A DNA stretch of 64,000 nucleotides, taken from contig CAKZQS010000045.1 of NCBI GenBank assembly GCA_937141935.1, positions 62,001-126,000 on the forward strand. The letters run 5' to 3'. The notes beneath the pieces were generated by a model, which did not search any database, was not told where the DNA came from, and saw only the letters and a program-made list of their open reading frames with translations. How positions within the stretch are numbered: position 1 is the first letter of the stretch; the number at the start of each line of letters is the position of its first letter. This document shows, in pieces, positions 27,940-37,492 of this stretch. This stretch comes from an uncultured Ectothiorhodospiraceae bacterium. GTDB lineage: Bacteria; Pseudomonadota; Gammaproteobacteria; Nevskiales; Oceanococcaceae. Made by a program: the position numbers and the translations under genes.

Positions 27940-28776
27940 ATGATCCCGGTGCGCGGGCTGCGCCTGCACCTGCGCCGTTGGCCGGGCGAGGCGGGGCCGC
28001 TGAAGGTCATCCTGCATGGCTGGAGCGACACCTCCGGCACCTGGCAGCGGGTGGCCCGCCACCTGCCGCCGCAGTGGAACCTGGCCGCGCCGGACTGGCG
28101 CGGCTTCGGCCTGAGCGAGCGCGGCGGCGACACCTACATCTTCCCCGACTACCTCGGCGATCTGGACACCTTGCTGGGCCTGATCAGCGAGGAGCCGGTG
28201 GACCTGATCGGCCACAGCATGGGCGGGCAAATCGCCACGCTGTATGCCGGCCTGCGCCCGGCGCGGGTGCGCCGGCTGGTGGTGCTGGATTCGCTGTACC
28301 TGCCGCGCAGCGAGCCCGCGCAGGCCCCCAAGCGCCTCCGCGAATGGCTGGATGACTTGCCGCGCGAGACTGCCGACCGCTGCTATGACTCCGTCGAGGA
28401 GCTGGCCCGGCGCACCGCCAAATACCACGGCGGGCTGGACGAGGCCGGCGCGCTGGAGGTGGCCAGTGCCTGGAGCGAGCCGCTGAGCGATGGCCGCGTG
28501 CGCCTGCTGGCCGACCCGCGCCACCGCCAGCGCGGCCCGCTGCTGTACCGCGACGAGGAGGCGCTGGCCGTGTTCTCCGAGATCACCGCGCCAACGCTGG
28601 TGCTGGACGCCGACCGCTCCAATCTCAAGTCGATGTGCCCGCCCGAGCAGCGGGCCGCACGCATCGCCGCCATCCCCGGCGCCCGGCATGCGGTGCTGGA
28701 GGACTGCGGCCACATGATGCACTTCGATGCCCCCGAGCGGACGGCCGCCGCCATCCGCGAATTTCTCGACGTTTGA
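27940..28776 (+). CDS. alpha/beta-fold hydrolase
   Basis: 278 residues, soluble. LHGWSDTSGTW oxyanion region, nucleophile elbow DLIGHSMGGQIA (Ser about 92), acid in LVLDADRSN and histidine in EDCGHMMHFD near the C-terminus. This is a generic epoxide-hydrolase/esterase-type fold and the substrate cannot be inferred. ATG at 27940 lies 125 bases from divergent minC. The fadE gene follows after 62 bases on the same strand, so a role in lipid turnover is plausible. Confidence 0.82.
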   Translation: MIPVRGLRLHLRRWPGEAGPLKVILHGWSDTSGTWQRVARHLPPQWNLAAPDWRGFGLSERGGDTYIFPDYLGDLDTLLGLISEEPVDLIGHSMGGQIATLYAGLRPARVRRLVVLDSLYLPRSEPAQAPKRLREWLDDLPRETADRCYDSVEELARRTAKYHGGLDEAGALEVASAWSEPLSDGRVRLLADPRHRQRGPLLYRDEEALAVFSEITAPTLVLDADRSNLKSMCPPEQRAARIAAIPGARHAVLEDCGHMMHFDAPERTAAAIREFLDV

Positions 28777-28838
28777 AGGCCCCAGGTGGCTTGTTATTCT
28801 TGGCCTGAGGCTGGCTGCCCCCGCTGCAAGGACACCCC

Positions 28839-31391
28839 ATGTTCTGGTTTCTGACCTTTTTGATCCTGGCGCTCGCGCTGGCTTTCTGGCGCGCCACGCT
28901 GGTCCGCGCCGTCACCGTAATCGGCATCTGGCTGCTGCTGCTGACGCTGTTTGGCGAGCCGGGCTGGTTTGGCGGCCCGCTGCTGTGGGCGCTGTACGGC
29001 GGCATCGCCGCAGTGCTGCTGCGCGAGGATCTGCGCGACCGCTTCCTGGTCGGCCCCGCCTTCCGGGCCATGCAGCAGATGCTGCCCACGATCTCGGAGA
29101 CCGAGCGCACCGCGCTGGAGGCCGGCACCGTGGCCTGGGACGGCGAGCTGTTCGCCGGCACGCCGGATTTTGGCAAGCTCTTCGCGATGCCGATGCCGCG
29201 GCTGTCGACCAAGGAGCAGGCCTTTCTGGACGGCCCGGTCGAGAAGTTCTTGAACATGCTCGATGGCTGGAAGGTCAACCAGGTCGAGGCCGACCTGCCC
29301 GCCGCGGCCTGGGAACACCTGAAGAAAGAGCGCTTCTTCGGGATGATCATCCCCGAGCGCTTCGGCGGCCTGGGCTTTTCGGCCCTGGCGCACTCCGAGG
29401 TGCTGGCCCGCGTGGGCTCGCACCCGGCGGGCATGGTGGCCAGTTCAATCGTCGCCGTGCCCAACTCGCTGGGGCCGGCCGAGCTGTTGCTGAAATACGG
29501 CACCGAGGAGCAGCAGCAGCATTACCTGCCCCGCCTGGCCGTGGGTGAGGAGATCCCCTGCTTCGCGCTGACCAGCCCCTGGGCGGGCTCGGACGCCGCC
29601 TCCATCCCCGACCGCGGCTTGGTCTGCAAGGGCGAGTGGGAGGGCGAGCAGGTGCTGGGCATGCGCCTGACCTGGGACAAGCGCTACATCACGCTGGCGC
29701 CGGTCGCCACGGTGCTGGGCCTGGCCGTGCGCCTGCACGACCCCGAGCAGCTGCTGGGCAACGAGACCGACCTGGGCATCACCTGCTGCCTGATCCCGGT
29801 CAGTACCCCCGGCGTGAACATCGGTCGGCGCCACTGGCCGGTGGCCGCGCCCTTCATGAACGGGCCGACCAGCGGCGAGGATGTCTTCGTGCCGCTGGAC
29901 ATGATCATCGGCGGCCGCGACATGGCCGGCCAGGGCTGGCGCATGCTGATGGAATGCCTGTCCGTCGGCCGCGCGATTTCGCTGCCCTCGGGCTCCACCG
30001 GCACCATCAACGCCATGGCCCGCCACACCGGCGCCTACGCCGCCGTGCGCCAGCAGTTTGGCCTGCCGGTCGGGCAGTTCGAGGGCGTGGGCGAGGCGCT
30101 GGCCGAGATCGGCCGCCGCTGCTACGCCGCCAACGCGGTGCGCTGGATGACCGCCAGCCTGGTGGACATGGGCGAAAAGCCCAGCGTGCCCTCGGCCATC
30201 GCCAAGTACAGCTGCACGACCATGTCGCGGCAGTGCGCGATTGATGCGATGGATGTGCACGCCGGCAAGGCCGTGATGATGGGCCCCTCCAACCCCATCG
30301 CCAACGCCTACATGGCCGCGCCGGTGTCGATCACCGTCGAGGGCGCCAACATCCTGACCCGCAGCCTGATGATCTTTGGCCAGGGGGCGCTGCGCTGCCA
30401 CCCGCATGTGCGCGAGGAGATCGACGCCATCGCCGAGGGCTCGCAGCAGCGCTTTGGCGAGGCGCTGATGGCCCACCTGGGCCATGTGGCCACCGCCAAG
30501 AGCCGCTCCTTCGTGCTGGGCCTGGCGCCCTGGCTGGCGCCGGTGCCCGAGCGCGGCGCCGTGCACGGCCGCGAGATGGCGCAAATGGTGCGTTACAGCG
30601 CCAACCTCGCCTTTTTGACCGAGGTCTGCTTTGCCACGCTGGGCGGCAAGCTGAAGTTTGCCGAGTCGATCTCCGGGCGCCTGGCCGACATCTTCAGCCA
30701 GCTCTACATCGCCTCCTGCGCGCTCAAGCGCTTCGAGGACGACGGCCAGCCCGCCGACGACCTGCCGCTGCTGCGCGCCGTCTGCGCCCAGGCCGCGCGC
30801 GACATCGAGGACGCGATGGATGGCGTGCTGCGCAACCTGCCCAACCGCTTCATCGCCTTCGCCGCGCGCCTGATCGTGCTGCCGCTGGGCCGCCGCGCCG
30901 GCGGCGTGGACGACGCCACCCGCCGCGCCGTGTCCGAGCTGCTGCAGGAGCCCGGCCCCGCCCGCGACCGGCTGACGGCCAGCTGCTACACGCCGGCGGC
31001 CAAGTCGCCGGTGGCCGTCTTCGATGCCGCGCTGCACGCCACGCTGGAAACCCAGGCCCTGCAGCGCCGGCTGGCCAAGGCCGTGCGCGACGGCCGCCTG
31101 GACGAGGCCCCGCCCGCGGCGCTGATCGAGCAGGCCGCGCAGGCCGACATCCTGTCGGCGCAGGAGGCGAACACGCTGCGCGAGGCCCAGGCGCTGATCG
31201 AGCAACTGATCCGCGTTGACGACTTCGCCAGCAAGGACATGGCGCTGAAGCCGGCCGCCAAGCGCAAGGCCGCGCCGCGCAAGCCGGCGGCGCGCAAGTC
31301 CGCGGCCGACGGCGGCGCCAAGCCGGCCGCCGGCAAGGCCCGCAAGAGCCCCGGCCGCCGTGCGCCCAAGGGCGACGGCGACAGCAGCTAA
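28839..31391 (+). CDS. fadE: acyl-CoA dehydrogenase, FadE type
   Basis: 850 residues; Escherichia coli FadE has 814. Two N-terminal membrane segments (FWFLTFLILALALAFW and TVIGIWLLLLTLFG) anchor it to the inner membrane. The acyl-CoA dehydrogenase domains follow: FFGMIIPERFGGLGFSALAH, CFALTSPWAGSDAASIPD (FAD/substrate loop), VGRAISLPSGSTGTINAMAR and the long FadE-specific C-terminal half. It catalyses the first step of fatty acid beta-oxidation, passing electrons to the quinone pool through ETF. The last ~45 residues are a Lys/Ala/Arg tail (AAKRKAAPRKPAARKSA) not typical of the family. AAGGAC precedes the ATG; glpD follows 12 bases after the stop. Confidence 0.93.
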   Translation: MFWFLTFLILALALAFWRATLVRAVTVIGIWLLLLTLFGEPGWFGGPLLWALYGGIAAVLLREDLRDRFLVGPAFRAMQQMLPTISETERTALEAGTVAWDGELFAGTPDFGKLFAMPMPRLSTKEQAFLDGPVEKFLNMLDGWKVNQVEADLPAAAWEHLKKERFFGMIIPERFGGLGFSALAHSEVLARVGSHPAGMVASSIVAVPNSLGPAELLLKYGTEEQQQHYLPRLAVGEEIPCFALTSPWAGSDAASIPDRGLVCKGEWEGEQVLGMRLTWDKRYITLAPVATVLGLAVRLHDPEQLLGNETDLGITCCLIPVSTPGVNIGRRHWPVAAPFMNGPTSGEDVFVPLDMIIGGRDMAGQGWRMLMECLSVGRAISLPSGSTGTINAMARHTGAYAAVRQQFGLPVGQFEGVGEALAEIGRRCYAANAVRWMTASLVDMGEKPSVPSAIAKYSCTTMSRQCAIDAMDVHAGKAVMMGPSNPIANAYMAAPVSITVEGANILTRSLMIFGQGALRCHPHVREEIDAIAEGSQQRFGEALMAHLGHVATAKSRSFVLGLAPWLAPVPERGAVHGREMAQMVRYSANLAFLTEVCFATLGGKLKFAESISGRLADIFSQLYIASCALKRFEDDGQPADDLPLLRAVCAQAARDIEDAMDGVLRNLPNRFIAFAARLIVLPLGRRAGGVDDATRRAVSELLQEPGPARDRLTASCYTPAAKSPVAVFDAALHATLETQALQRRLAKAVRDGRLDEAPPAALIEQAAQADILSAQEANTLREAQALIEQLIRVDDFASKDMALKPAAKRKAAPRKPAARKSAADGGAKPAAGKARKSPGRRAPKGDGDSS

Positions 31392-31403
31392 GGGCGGCCG
31401 CGC

Positions 31404-33041
31404 ATGCAAAGGGATTTTGCGGCGCTGGACGGCCGTCAGGTCGATGTCCTGGTCATCGGCGGCGGGATCTACGGGGCCTGGACGGCCTATTCCGCCGCGC
31501 TGAAGGGCTGGAGCGTCGCGCTGGTCGAGCAGGGCGACTGGGCCTCGGGCACCTCCTCGGCCTCCAGCAAGCTGATCCACGGCGGGCTGCGCTACCTGGA
31601 GCACTTCGAGTTCTCGCTGGTGCGCCACGCGCTGGAGGAACGGCGCACGCTGGCGCACATCGCGCCGCATCTGATCGACCCGGTCAGCTTCACCGTGCCG
31701 GTCTACGCCGGCGACCGGGTCAGCCGGCCCAAGATGAAGGCCGGCCTGACGCTGTACGACCAGCTGGCCGGCGGCAACCAGCCCACGGCCGGCCACGCCA
31801 GCCTGTCGCGCGGCGAGCTGCTGGAGCGGCTGCCTTATTTGCGCGAGCAGGACCTGCGCGGCGGCTTCAGCTATGGCGACTGCCAGGAGGACGATGCGCG
31901 GGTGACGCTGGAGGCCGTGCGCGGGGCCGCGCAGGCCGGCGCCACCGTCTGCAACTACGCCCGCGCGCAGCCGATCATCGAACGCGGCCGGGTCAAGGGC
32001 GCCCGCGTCCGCGACCAGCTCGGCGAGGCCGAGGCCGAGGTGCGCGCCAAGCTCACGGTGATCGCCTGCGGCCCCTGGTCCATGACGCTGCTCGGTGGCC
32101 GCGGGCCCAAGGCCAAGCTGATCAAGGGCGTGCACCTGATGCTGCCGCCGCTGCCCGAGCCGCGCACCGCCTTTTTGCTGACGGCGCGCCGCGACGGCCG
32201 GGTGTTCTTCGTAATCCCCTGGTACGAGCAGACCATCGTCGGCACCACCGAATCCGAATACCACGGCGACCCGGAGCTGGCGCCGATTCTGGAAAGCGAG
32301 GTCGAGTACCTGCTGGACGAAACCCGGCGCGCCCTGCCCGGCCTGCAATGGCAGCGCGACAGCGTGCGCGGCGCCTGGGTGGGCCTGCGCACCCTGCTGG
32401 AGGAGGAGGCCGGCTCGCTATCGGCCGTGTCGCGCGAGTTCTCGGTGCACCTGCCGATGCCGGGCGCGCTGGTGCCGATGGGCGGCAAGTTCACCACGGC
32501 GCGCCGCGATGCCGAGGAGATCCTGGCGCAGGCCCGCCGCCAGCTGGGCCCGCCGCCCAAGGACCGCGGCACCGACGTGCCGCTGGGGCGCAAGCCGCGC
32601 GAGGAGTTTGCGAGCTGGCTGGCGCGCATGCGCGAGCGCGGCGAGGCGCTGGGCCTGGCGCCGCGCTGCGCCTACTGGGTGGCCAAGCGCTTCGGCAGCG
32701 ACGTCGAGCGCGTGCACGCGCTGATCGATGAGGACCCGGCGCTGGCCCAGCCGCTGGGCGCGCTGCCCTTCTGCCGGGCCGAGGCGCTGTACGCCGCGCG
32801 CTACGAGATGGTGGTGCACCTCAAGGACCTGGTGCGCCGGCGCATCCCGCTGATGCTGATGATGCCGCCGAACCGCGAGCTGCTTGAGGAGCTGGCCGCC
32901 CTGATCGCGCCGGAGCGCGGCTGGGACGCGGCCGAGCAGCAGGCCCAGGTCGAGCGCACGCTGAGCCGCTGGCCGCGCATCGTGGCCGATGAGCGGGCCA
33001 CCGCCCAGAACAGCGCCGGCCCGCCAAACCCCACCGAGTAG
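31404..33041 (+). CDS. glpD: glycerol-3-phosphate dehydrogenase, aerobic (FAD)
   Basis: 545 residues. The FAD fold VLVIGGGIYGAWTAYSAALK lies at about 15-34, the signature GTSSASSKLIHGGLRYLE near 49-66, with later motifs LIKGVHLMLP, FFVIPWYEQTIVGTTE and GGKFTTARRDAE. It oxidises glycerol-3-phosphate to dihydroxyacetone phosphate at the inner membrane and feeds the quinone pool. Cotranscription with fadE links fatty-acid and glycerol moieties of lipid breakdown. The C-terminal alpha-helical domain is present; the last ~15 residues are low complexity. Confidence 0.93.
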   Translation: MQRDFAALDGRQVDVLVIGGGIYGAWTAYSAALKGWSVALVEQGDWASGTSSASSKLIHGGLRYLEHFEFSLVRHALEERRTLAHIAPHLIDPVSFTVPVYAGDRVSRPKMKAGLTLYDQLAGGNQPTAGHASLSRGELLERLPYLREQDLRGGFSYGDCQEDDARVTLEAVRGAAQAGATVCNYARAQPIIERGRVKGARVRDQLGEAEAEVRAKLTVIACGPWSMTLLGGRGPKAKLIKGVHLMLPPLPEPRTAFLLTARRDGRVFFVIPWYEQTIVGTTESEYHGDPELAPILESEVEYLLDETRRALPGLQWQRDSVRGAWVGLRTLLEEEAGSLSAVSREFSVHLPMPGALVPMGGKFTTARRDAEEILAQARRQLGPPPKDRGTDVPLGRKPREEFASWLARMRERGEALGLAPRCAYWVAKRFGSDVERVHALIDEDPALAQPLGALPFCRAEALYAARYEMVVHLKDLVRRRIPLMLMMPPNRELLEELAALIAPERGWDAAEQQAQVERTLSRWPRIVADERATAQNSAGPPNPTE

Positions 33042-33104
33042 AGCGCCGCCAAGGACGGCGCGGGCCCCGAGCAATAGGGCGCCAGCGAGGCCGGACCGGG
33101 GCCG

Positions 33105-33130
33105 GGGGCTCGGGCACAAACCCGAGCCCC
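33105..33130. terminator. hairpin between converging glpD and subtilase genes
   Basis: Perfect 10-bp arms GGGGCTCGGG (33105-33114) and CCCGAGCCCC (33121-33130) with a 6-base loop, located between two converging genes. No T tract on either side, so this is a probable but not proven bidirectional terminator. Confidence 0.5.
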
Positions 33131-33171
33131 GTCGGCCAAGCCGGCGCCCGGCTTCGCGCTAAACCATCGGC

Positions 33172-34467
33172 CTAGCGGTAAACCTTGCCGTCGATGCGCT
33201 TGCCGCTGCGGTCCTCGGCCAGCACCTGCAGCAGCAGGTTGGGCGAGCCCTTCAGGCGGTCCAGCTCGCCGCGCACCGCCATCGATTCCAGCATCCGCCA
33301 GATCTCGTCCGGCGGCGTCTCGGCGTTTTCGCCCAGCAGCAGCGCAACCGCGCCCGCCACATGCGGCGCCGCCATCGAGGTGCCTTGCAGCTCCTTGCTG
33401 GCGCTGTCGCCGGTATGCCAGGCCGAGCGGATCTCGGTGCCCGGCGCCAGGATGTCCACGCAGCGGCCGTAGTTGGAAAAACTGGCGCGCTCGTCGCGAA
33501 TGGTGCTGGCGCCCACGGTAATGGCCGGCGCGGCGCGGGCCGGCGAGCTGTCGCAGGCATCGCGGTCCTCGTTACCGGCGGCGGCCACCACCACGATGCC
33601 GCGGTCGGTCGCATTGCCCACGGCCTCGTCCAGCGCACGGCTGGCGCCGCCACCCAGGCTCATGTTGGCCACGGCGGGCATCTCGAAGTTCTCGGCCACC
33701 CAGTCCAGGCCGGCGATGACGTCGGCGCTGGAACCCGAGCCATTGCAATCGAGCACGCGCACGGCGTGCAGGCGCACCTGATTGGCCACGCCGTAGCGGG
33801 TGCCGCCGACGGTGCCGGCCACATGCGTGCCGTGGCCGTTGCAGTCATCCCAGGCCGGGCGCTCGCCGGGCTCCGGCTCGTCGCCGCCGCCACCGCCCAG
33901 CACGCCCTCGAGCACGTCGCCAACCACGCCGCCCAGGCCGCCGCCACCGCCGCCACCGCCCCCGCCGTTGCGGGCGGCGAAGTTGGCGCCACGGCCCAGG
34001 CGGCCGGCGAACTCGTCGTGGCTGGCGCGGATGCCGGTATCGATGATGTAGGCGCTGACCTCGGCGCCGTGCACCAGCGGCAGGTAGTCGCCGTTCAGCG
34101 GCAGCTGGGGCTGGTCGATGCGGTCCAGGCCCCAGGGCGCGCGCTGCACCAGCTTCATGCGCGCCGCCTGCTCGATGTAGCGCACGTCCGGGTTGCCGAG
34201 CAGGCGCAGGATGTCGGTGGGGTCGGCCTTCAGCGCAAAGCCGCGAAAGGCCGTGTCGTAGCGGTGCAGCACCGTGCCGCCAACCAGACCGGCCAGGCGG
34301 TCGGCAATGCCGGAGTTGCCCGAATCGGTGGTGGCGACGATGTATTCGCCGGGAATCGCGTCGGTGACGGCGCGGATGGCATCGCCCAGCTGCGCCTGCG
34401 CCGCGGCGGGCAGCAACAGCGCCACGGCGCCCAGCATTGCGGCCTTGCCGCGGTGAAGTCTAGTCAT
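33172..34467 (-). CDS. subtilisin-like serine protease (S8 family)
   Basis: 431 residues from the ATG at 34467. Signal peptide ending AAAQA-Q, then an inhibitor-I9-like propeptide ([27 protein letters not shown]) and the catalytic domain: Asp in [12 protein letters not shown] (about 141), His in [13 protein letters not shown] (about 216), oxyanion Asn in AAAGNED and Ser in [13 protein letters not shown] (about 362). It is secreted. Between the Asp and His motifs lies an insertion with ten consecutive glycines (codons 33937-33966) and a second five-glycine run. Disulfide-capable cysteines (DDCNGHG, DCNGSG, DACDSS, GRCVD) resemble the proteinase K subfamily. Confidence 0.9.
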   Translation of the reverse strand: MTRLHRGKAAMLGAVALLLPAAAQAQLGDAIRAVTDAIPGEYIVATTDSGNSGIADRLAGLVGGTVLHRYDTAFRGFALKADPTDILRLLGNPDVRYIEQAARMKLVQRAPWGLDRIDQPQLPLNGDYLPLVHGAEVSAYIIDTGIRASHDEFAGRLGRGANFAARNGGGGGGGGGGLGGVVGDVLEGVLGGGGGDEPEPGERPAWDDCNGHGTHVAGTVGGTRYGVANQVRLHAVRVLDCNGSGSSADVIAGLDWVAENFEMPAVANMSLGGGASRALDEAVGNATDRGIVVVAAAGNEDRDACDSSPARAAPAITVGASTIRDERASFSNYGRCVDILAPGTEIRSAWHTGDSASKELQGTSMAAPHVAGAVALLLGENAETPPDEIWRMLESMAVRGELDRLKGSPNLLLQVLAEDRSGKRIDGKVYR

Positions 34468-34598
34468 GGTTGTTTGCCTGCCTGCATGCATGAAGGGGTC
34501 GCGGCGCATTCTTGAATGACCAAGCGGACAACTCAAGCCGACGCCGCTCACGGCTTGGGTATGCTGCGCGCACACACTCCGCTCAGGCCTTATCTGAC

Positions 34599-36821
34599 AT
34601 GGCATTGCCGCTAAAGATTCTGCTGGCCCTGATTGGCGTGCTCGCCGCCACCGCGGCGGGCGCGGTGCTCTGGGCCGTGTTCCTGTTTGACCCCAATGAT
34701 TACCGCGACGACGTGGCGCGCGTGGCCAGCGACAACACCGGCCGCGAGCTGCGCATCGAAGGCCCACTGGAACTGAGCCTGTTCCCCTGGTTTGGCGCCA
34801 CCGTGCAGGGCGTGCAACTGGCCAACGCCGAGGGCTTTGGCCCCGAGCCGATGCTGGAGGTGGGCGAGCTGAGCGCGCGCGTGGAGCTGTGGCCGCTGCT
34901 GACGCAGCGCCAGGTGCGCATTGGTGACGTGGCGCTGCGCGAAGTGCGCCTGCGCCTGGCCAGCGAGGGCGAGCGCAACAACTGGCAGGACCTGGGCCAG
35001 GGCGAGGAGGAAGCCACGCCCGGGGAAGACACCGGCAGCGCCAGCGAGCCGCCCGCCGAAGACGCCACGCAGCAAGAACCCCTGCAGTGGGGCGTTGAGA
35101 GCCTGACGCTGGAAGACATCCGCATCGAATACCTTGCCGACGGCGAGCTGACCAGCGTGGACCTGGAGCGGCTGGAAACCGGCCCCGTACAGCCCGACGC
35201 GCCGAGCACGCTGCTGCTGGAGCTGCGCAGCGAGCTGGCCGATGGCACCCGCATGGACACGCAGCTGCGCTCGAACTGGCTGTTCACGCCCGAGGGCCCG
35301 CGGCTGGAGTTCGACGAGACGCTGCTTGAGGCCGTGCTGGAGGGCCAGGCCATCCCCGGCGGCGAGCAGGCGCTGACGCTGCGCACCGCGGGCGCCTACG
35401 ACGGCACCGCACAGACGCTAAAGCTGCCGCAACTGGCGCTGGATGCCGGCGAGCTCAAAGCCACCGGCGACATCGACTTTCGCCTGGGCGAAACGCCCGG
35501 CGGCAGCGCCAGCCTGAAAACCGAGCCCTTCTCCGCGCCGGCCCTGCTGGCTAGCCTGGGCCTGCCCTTCGGTCAGGGCGGCAGCGCCGGGCCCAGCGCG
35601 CTGGACCTGGCCTTCACGCTGGGCCCCGATGGCCTGCGCACGCAGCGGCTGCAGGGCCAGCTGGACGGCGCCCCGCTGCGCGGCGAGCTGGCGCTGACCA
35701 ACTTCGCCCAGCCGCGCATCAATGCCGATATCGACCTGGAGCGCCTGACCCTGGCGCACTGGCTGCCGGCGGACAGCGAAGGCGAAAAGCAGAGCGACGA
35801 AGCGGGCCCCGGCCCGCTGGAGCAGGAGCTGCCGCTGGAGCTGCTGGACGCGCTGTACATGGATGCCCGCGTGCGCATTGGCGAGCTGGTCAGCCAGGGC
35901 CCGACCGCGCGCGATGTGCTGTGGACGGCGCGCGCCCGGCCCGGCCAGGGCTTTGAACAACAGCTCACGCTGGCAGCCTTTGGCGGCAGGCTCAAGGCCG
36001 ACAACAGCGTGCGCCCCGGCCAGGACGCGCCGCGCACCGCGCTGAAACTCAACCTGGAAGCCATCGGCCTGGGCGAACTGCTGCAGGGCACCGTGGGCGA
36101 GCAATGGATCAGCGGTTTGACCCAGCTCACGCTGGACCTGGCCGGCCGCGGCGACACGCCGCGCGCACTGCTGGCCAGCGCGGCCGGCAACGCCCGCTAC
36201 CGCATCGAGGACGGCAGCGTGCGCGGCCTGTCGGTGCTGGACCTGATCAATGGCGCGCTGGCGCGGCTGGAAGGCGGCAACGCCGCCGATGGCGGCCCCA
36301 CCCGTTTTGAGCGCATCGCCGGCGAGCTGGTGTTCGAAGGCGGCTTTGTGCGCATGCGTGGGCTGGATGCCAGCAACGAGCTGCTGGCGCTGAACGGCCG
36401 CGGCGGCCTGAACCTGGAAAGCCTGCGCTGGGACCTGAGCCTGGAGCCGGTGCTCAAGGACCACCCCAGCGTGCGCCAGCGCGAGCGCCTGGCCAAGCTG
36501 ATCGGCCTGCCGATCCCCATCAAGGTCAGCGGGCCGCTGATGGCGCCCAAGTTCGAGGTGGACCTGGAAGGCGCGCTGAAGGCAAAGGCCAAGGCCCGGC
36601 TGGAGGAGGAAAAAGAAGAGCTGCGCGGCAAGGCGCGCGACAAGGTGGAGGAAAAGCTGAAGGAGGAACTGGGCGACGAGCTGGGCGAAAACCTCGGCCG
36701 CAGCCTGGGCAACCTGCTGGGCATAGGCGGCCGCAAGACACCCACGCCCCAGCCCACCAGCACGCCCGTGCCCACGCCCACGCCCACGCCCGCACCCAGC
36801 CCGCAGGCCGGCGCTTCATGA
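34599..36821 (+). CDS. AsmA family protein
   Basis: 740 residues. An N-terminal membrane helix (LLALIGVLAATAAGAVLWAV) is followed by DPNDYRDDVARVASDNTGRE and LRIEGPLELSLFPW, the AsmA N-terminal signature, and ends with the AsmA_2 region (LRGLSVLDLINGALARLEGG, then LNGRGGLNLESLRWDLSLEP). AsmA proteins span the periplasm and are implicated in phospholipid transport or outer membrane assembly. A coiled, charged segment (KAKARLEEEKEELRGKARDK) and a Pro/Thr tail derived from a hexamer repeat end the protein. It starts a tightly overlapped operon with the SRPBCC gene, mutY and yggX. Confidence 0.9.
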   Translation: MALPLKILLALIGVLAATAAGAVLWAVFLFDPNDYRDDVARVASDNTGRELRIEGPLELSLFPWFGATVQGVQLANAEGFGPEPMLEVGELSARVELWPLLTQRQVRIGDVALREVRLRLASEGERNNWQDLGQGEEEATPGEDTGSASEPPAEDATQQEPLQWGVESLTLEDIRIEYLADGELTSVDLERLETGPVQPDAPSTLLLELRSELADGTRMDTQLRSNWLFTPEGPRLEFDETLLEAVLEGQAIPGGEQALTLRTAGAYDGTAQTLKLPQLALDAGELKATGDIDFRLGETPGGSASLKTEPFSAPALLASLGLPFGQGGSAGPSALDLAFTLGPDGLRTQRLQGQLDGAPLRGELALTNFAQPRINADIDLERLTLAHWLPADSEGEKQSDEAGPGPLEQELPLELLDALYMDARVRIGELVSQGPTARDVLWTARARPGQGFEQQLTLAAFGGRLKADNSVRPGQDAPRTALKLNLEAIGLGELLQGTVGEQWISGLTQLTLDLAGRGDTPRALLASAAGNARYRIEDGSVRGLSVLDLINGALARLEGGNAADGGPTRFERIAGELVFEGGFVRMRGLDASNELLALNGRGGLNLESLRWDLSLEPVLKDHPSVRQRERLAKLIGLPIPIKVSGPLMAPKFEVDLEGALKAKAKARLEEEKEELRGKARDKVEEKLKEELGDELGENLGRSLGNLLGIGGRKTPTPQPTSTPVPTPTPTPAPSPQAGAS
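36741..36798. repeat. hexamer repeat encoding a Pro/Thr tail
   Basis: Tandem CCCACG/CCCAGC units, clearest at 36770-36791, encode the PTPTPTPAP C-terminus of the AsmA-family protein. Confidence 0.75.
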
Positions 36822-37492
36822 GCTTGCGCGCGCTGCTATGCTGCGCCGCCCTGATCGCCGCCCCGCCCGCGATGCCGGCCGATATCGACCAGATCACCGT
36901 CGAGCACAGCAATAAGCGCTACCGCGTGGAAATGCATGCGCGCATGGACACCGCCGCCGAGCGCGCCTATGCCGTGTTTACCGACTACCCGCGGCTGGTC
37001 GAGATCAACCCCGCCATCATCCGCGCCGAGCCCACGCCCGGCGCCCCCGCGGGCCTGCAGCGCGTACACACCCAGGTGCGGGTGTGCGTGGTGGGCATCT
37101 GCCGCGTGTTCGACCAGGTGCAGGACATGCACAAGTCGCCACCCGACCGGCTGGCGGCCAGCGTGCTGCCCGAGCAGAGCAACCTGCGCTTTGGCCAGGC
37201 GCAGTGGCGCATCTGGGATGAGGACGGTCGCGCCCGGCTGCACTTCGTGGCCGAAATCGAGCCCGACTTCTGGATCCCGCCATTGATCGGCCCCTGGCTG
37301 ATCAAGCGCAAGCTGGAGAGCGAGGCCGAGGAAACCGCCAACGGCATCGAGCGCCTGGCCAACGCCGCGCCCGCGCTTGCCACCCCCGCGGCGGCCGAGT
37401 CCGCGGCTACCGGGCCCACGGCGACTGGGCCCACGGCGACTGGGCCCGCGGCGACTGGCCCGGCGAGTCCCGGCCCCCTGGTTGACGGCTAA
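36818..37492 (+). CDS. SRPBCC (polyketide cyclase/START-like) exported protein
   Basis: 224 residues, start overlapping the AsmA stop (ATGA). Signal peptide ending PAMPA-D, then the SRPBCC core: YRVEMHARMDTAAERAYAVF, TDYPRLVEINPAII, VCVVGICRVFDQVQDM and FVAEIEPDFWIPPLIGPWLI. The fold makes a hydrophobic pocket, so a periplasmic lipid-binding role beside AsmA is reasonable inference. The C-terminus is a repeat-derived TGPTA tail that overlaps the start of mutY. Confidence 0.82.
   Translation: MSLRALLCCAALIAAPPAMPADIDQITVEHSNKRYRVEMHARMDTAAERAYAVFTDYPRLVEINPAIIRAEPTPGAPAGLQRVHTQVRVCVVGICRVFDQVQDMHKSPPDRLAASVLPEQSNLRFGQAQWRIWDEDGRARLHFVAEIEPDFWIPPLIGPWLIKRKLESEAEETANGIERLANAAPALATPAAAESAATGPTATGPTATGPAATGPASPGPLVDG
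37409..37468. repeat. 15-base tandem repeat, four units
   Basis: Units of ACTGGGCCCACGGCG type at 37409, 37424, 37439 and 37454 encode TGPTA/TGPAA repeats at the end of the SRPBCC protein. The tract ends 14 bases before the proposed mutY start codon. Confidence 0.9.

Noticed and set aside
29445-32348. A 967-codon open frame on the minus strand opposite fadE and glpD.
   Set aside because: It is a shadow of third-position G/C bias in two well-supported plus-strand genes; the translation is low-complexity His/Gln/Arg/Ala with no family motif.
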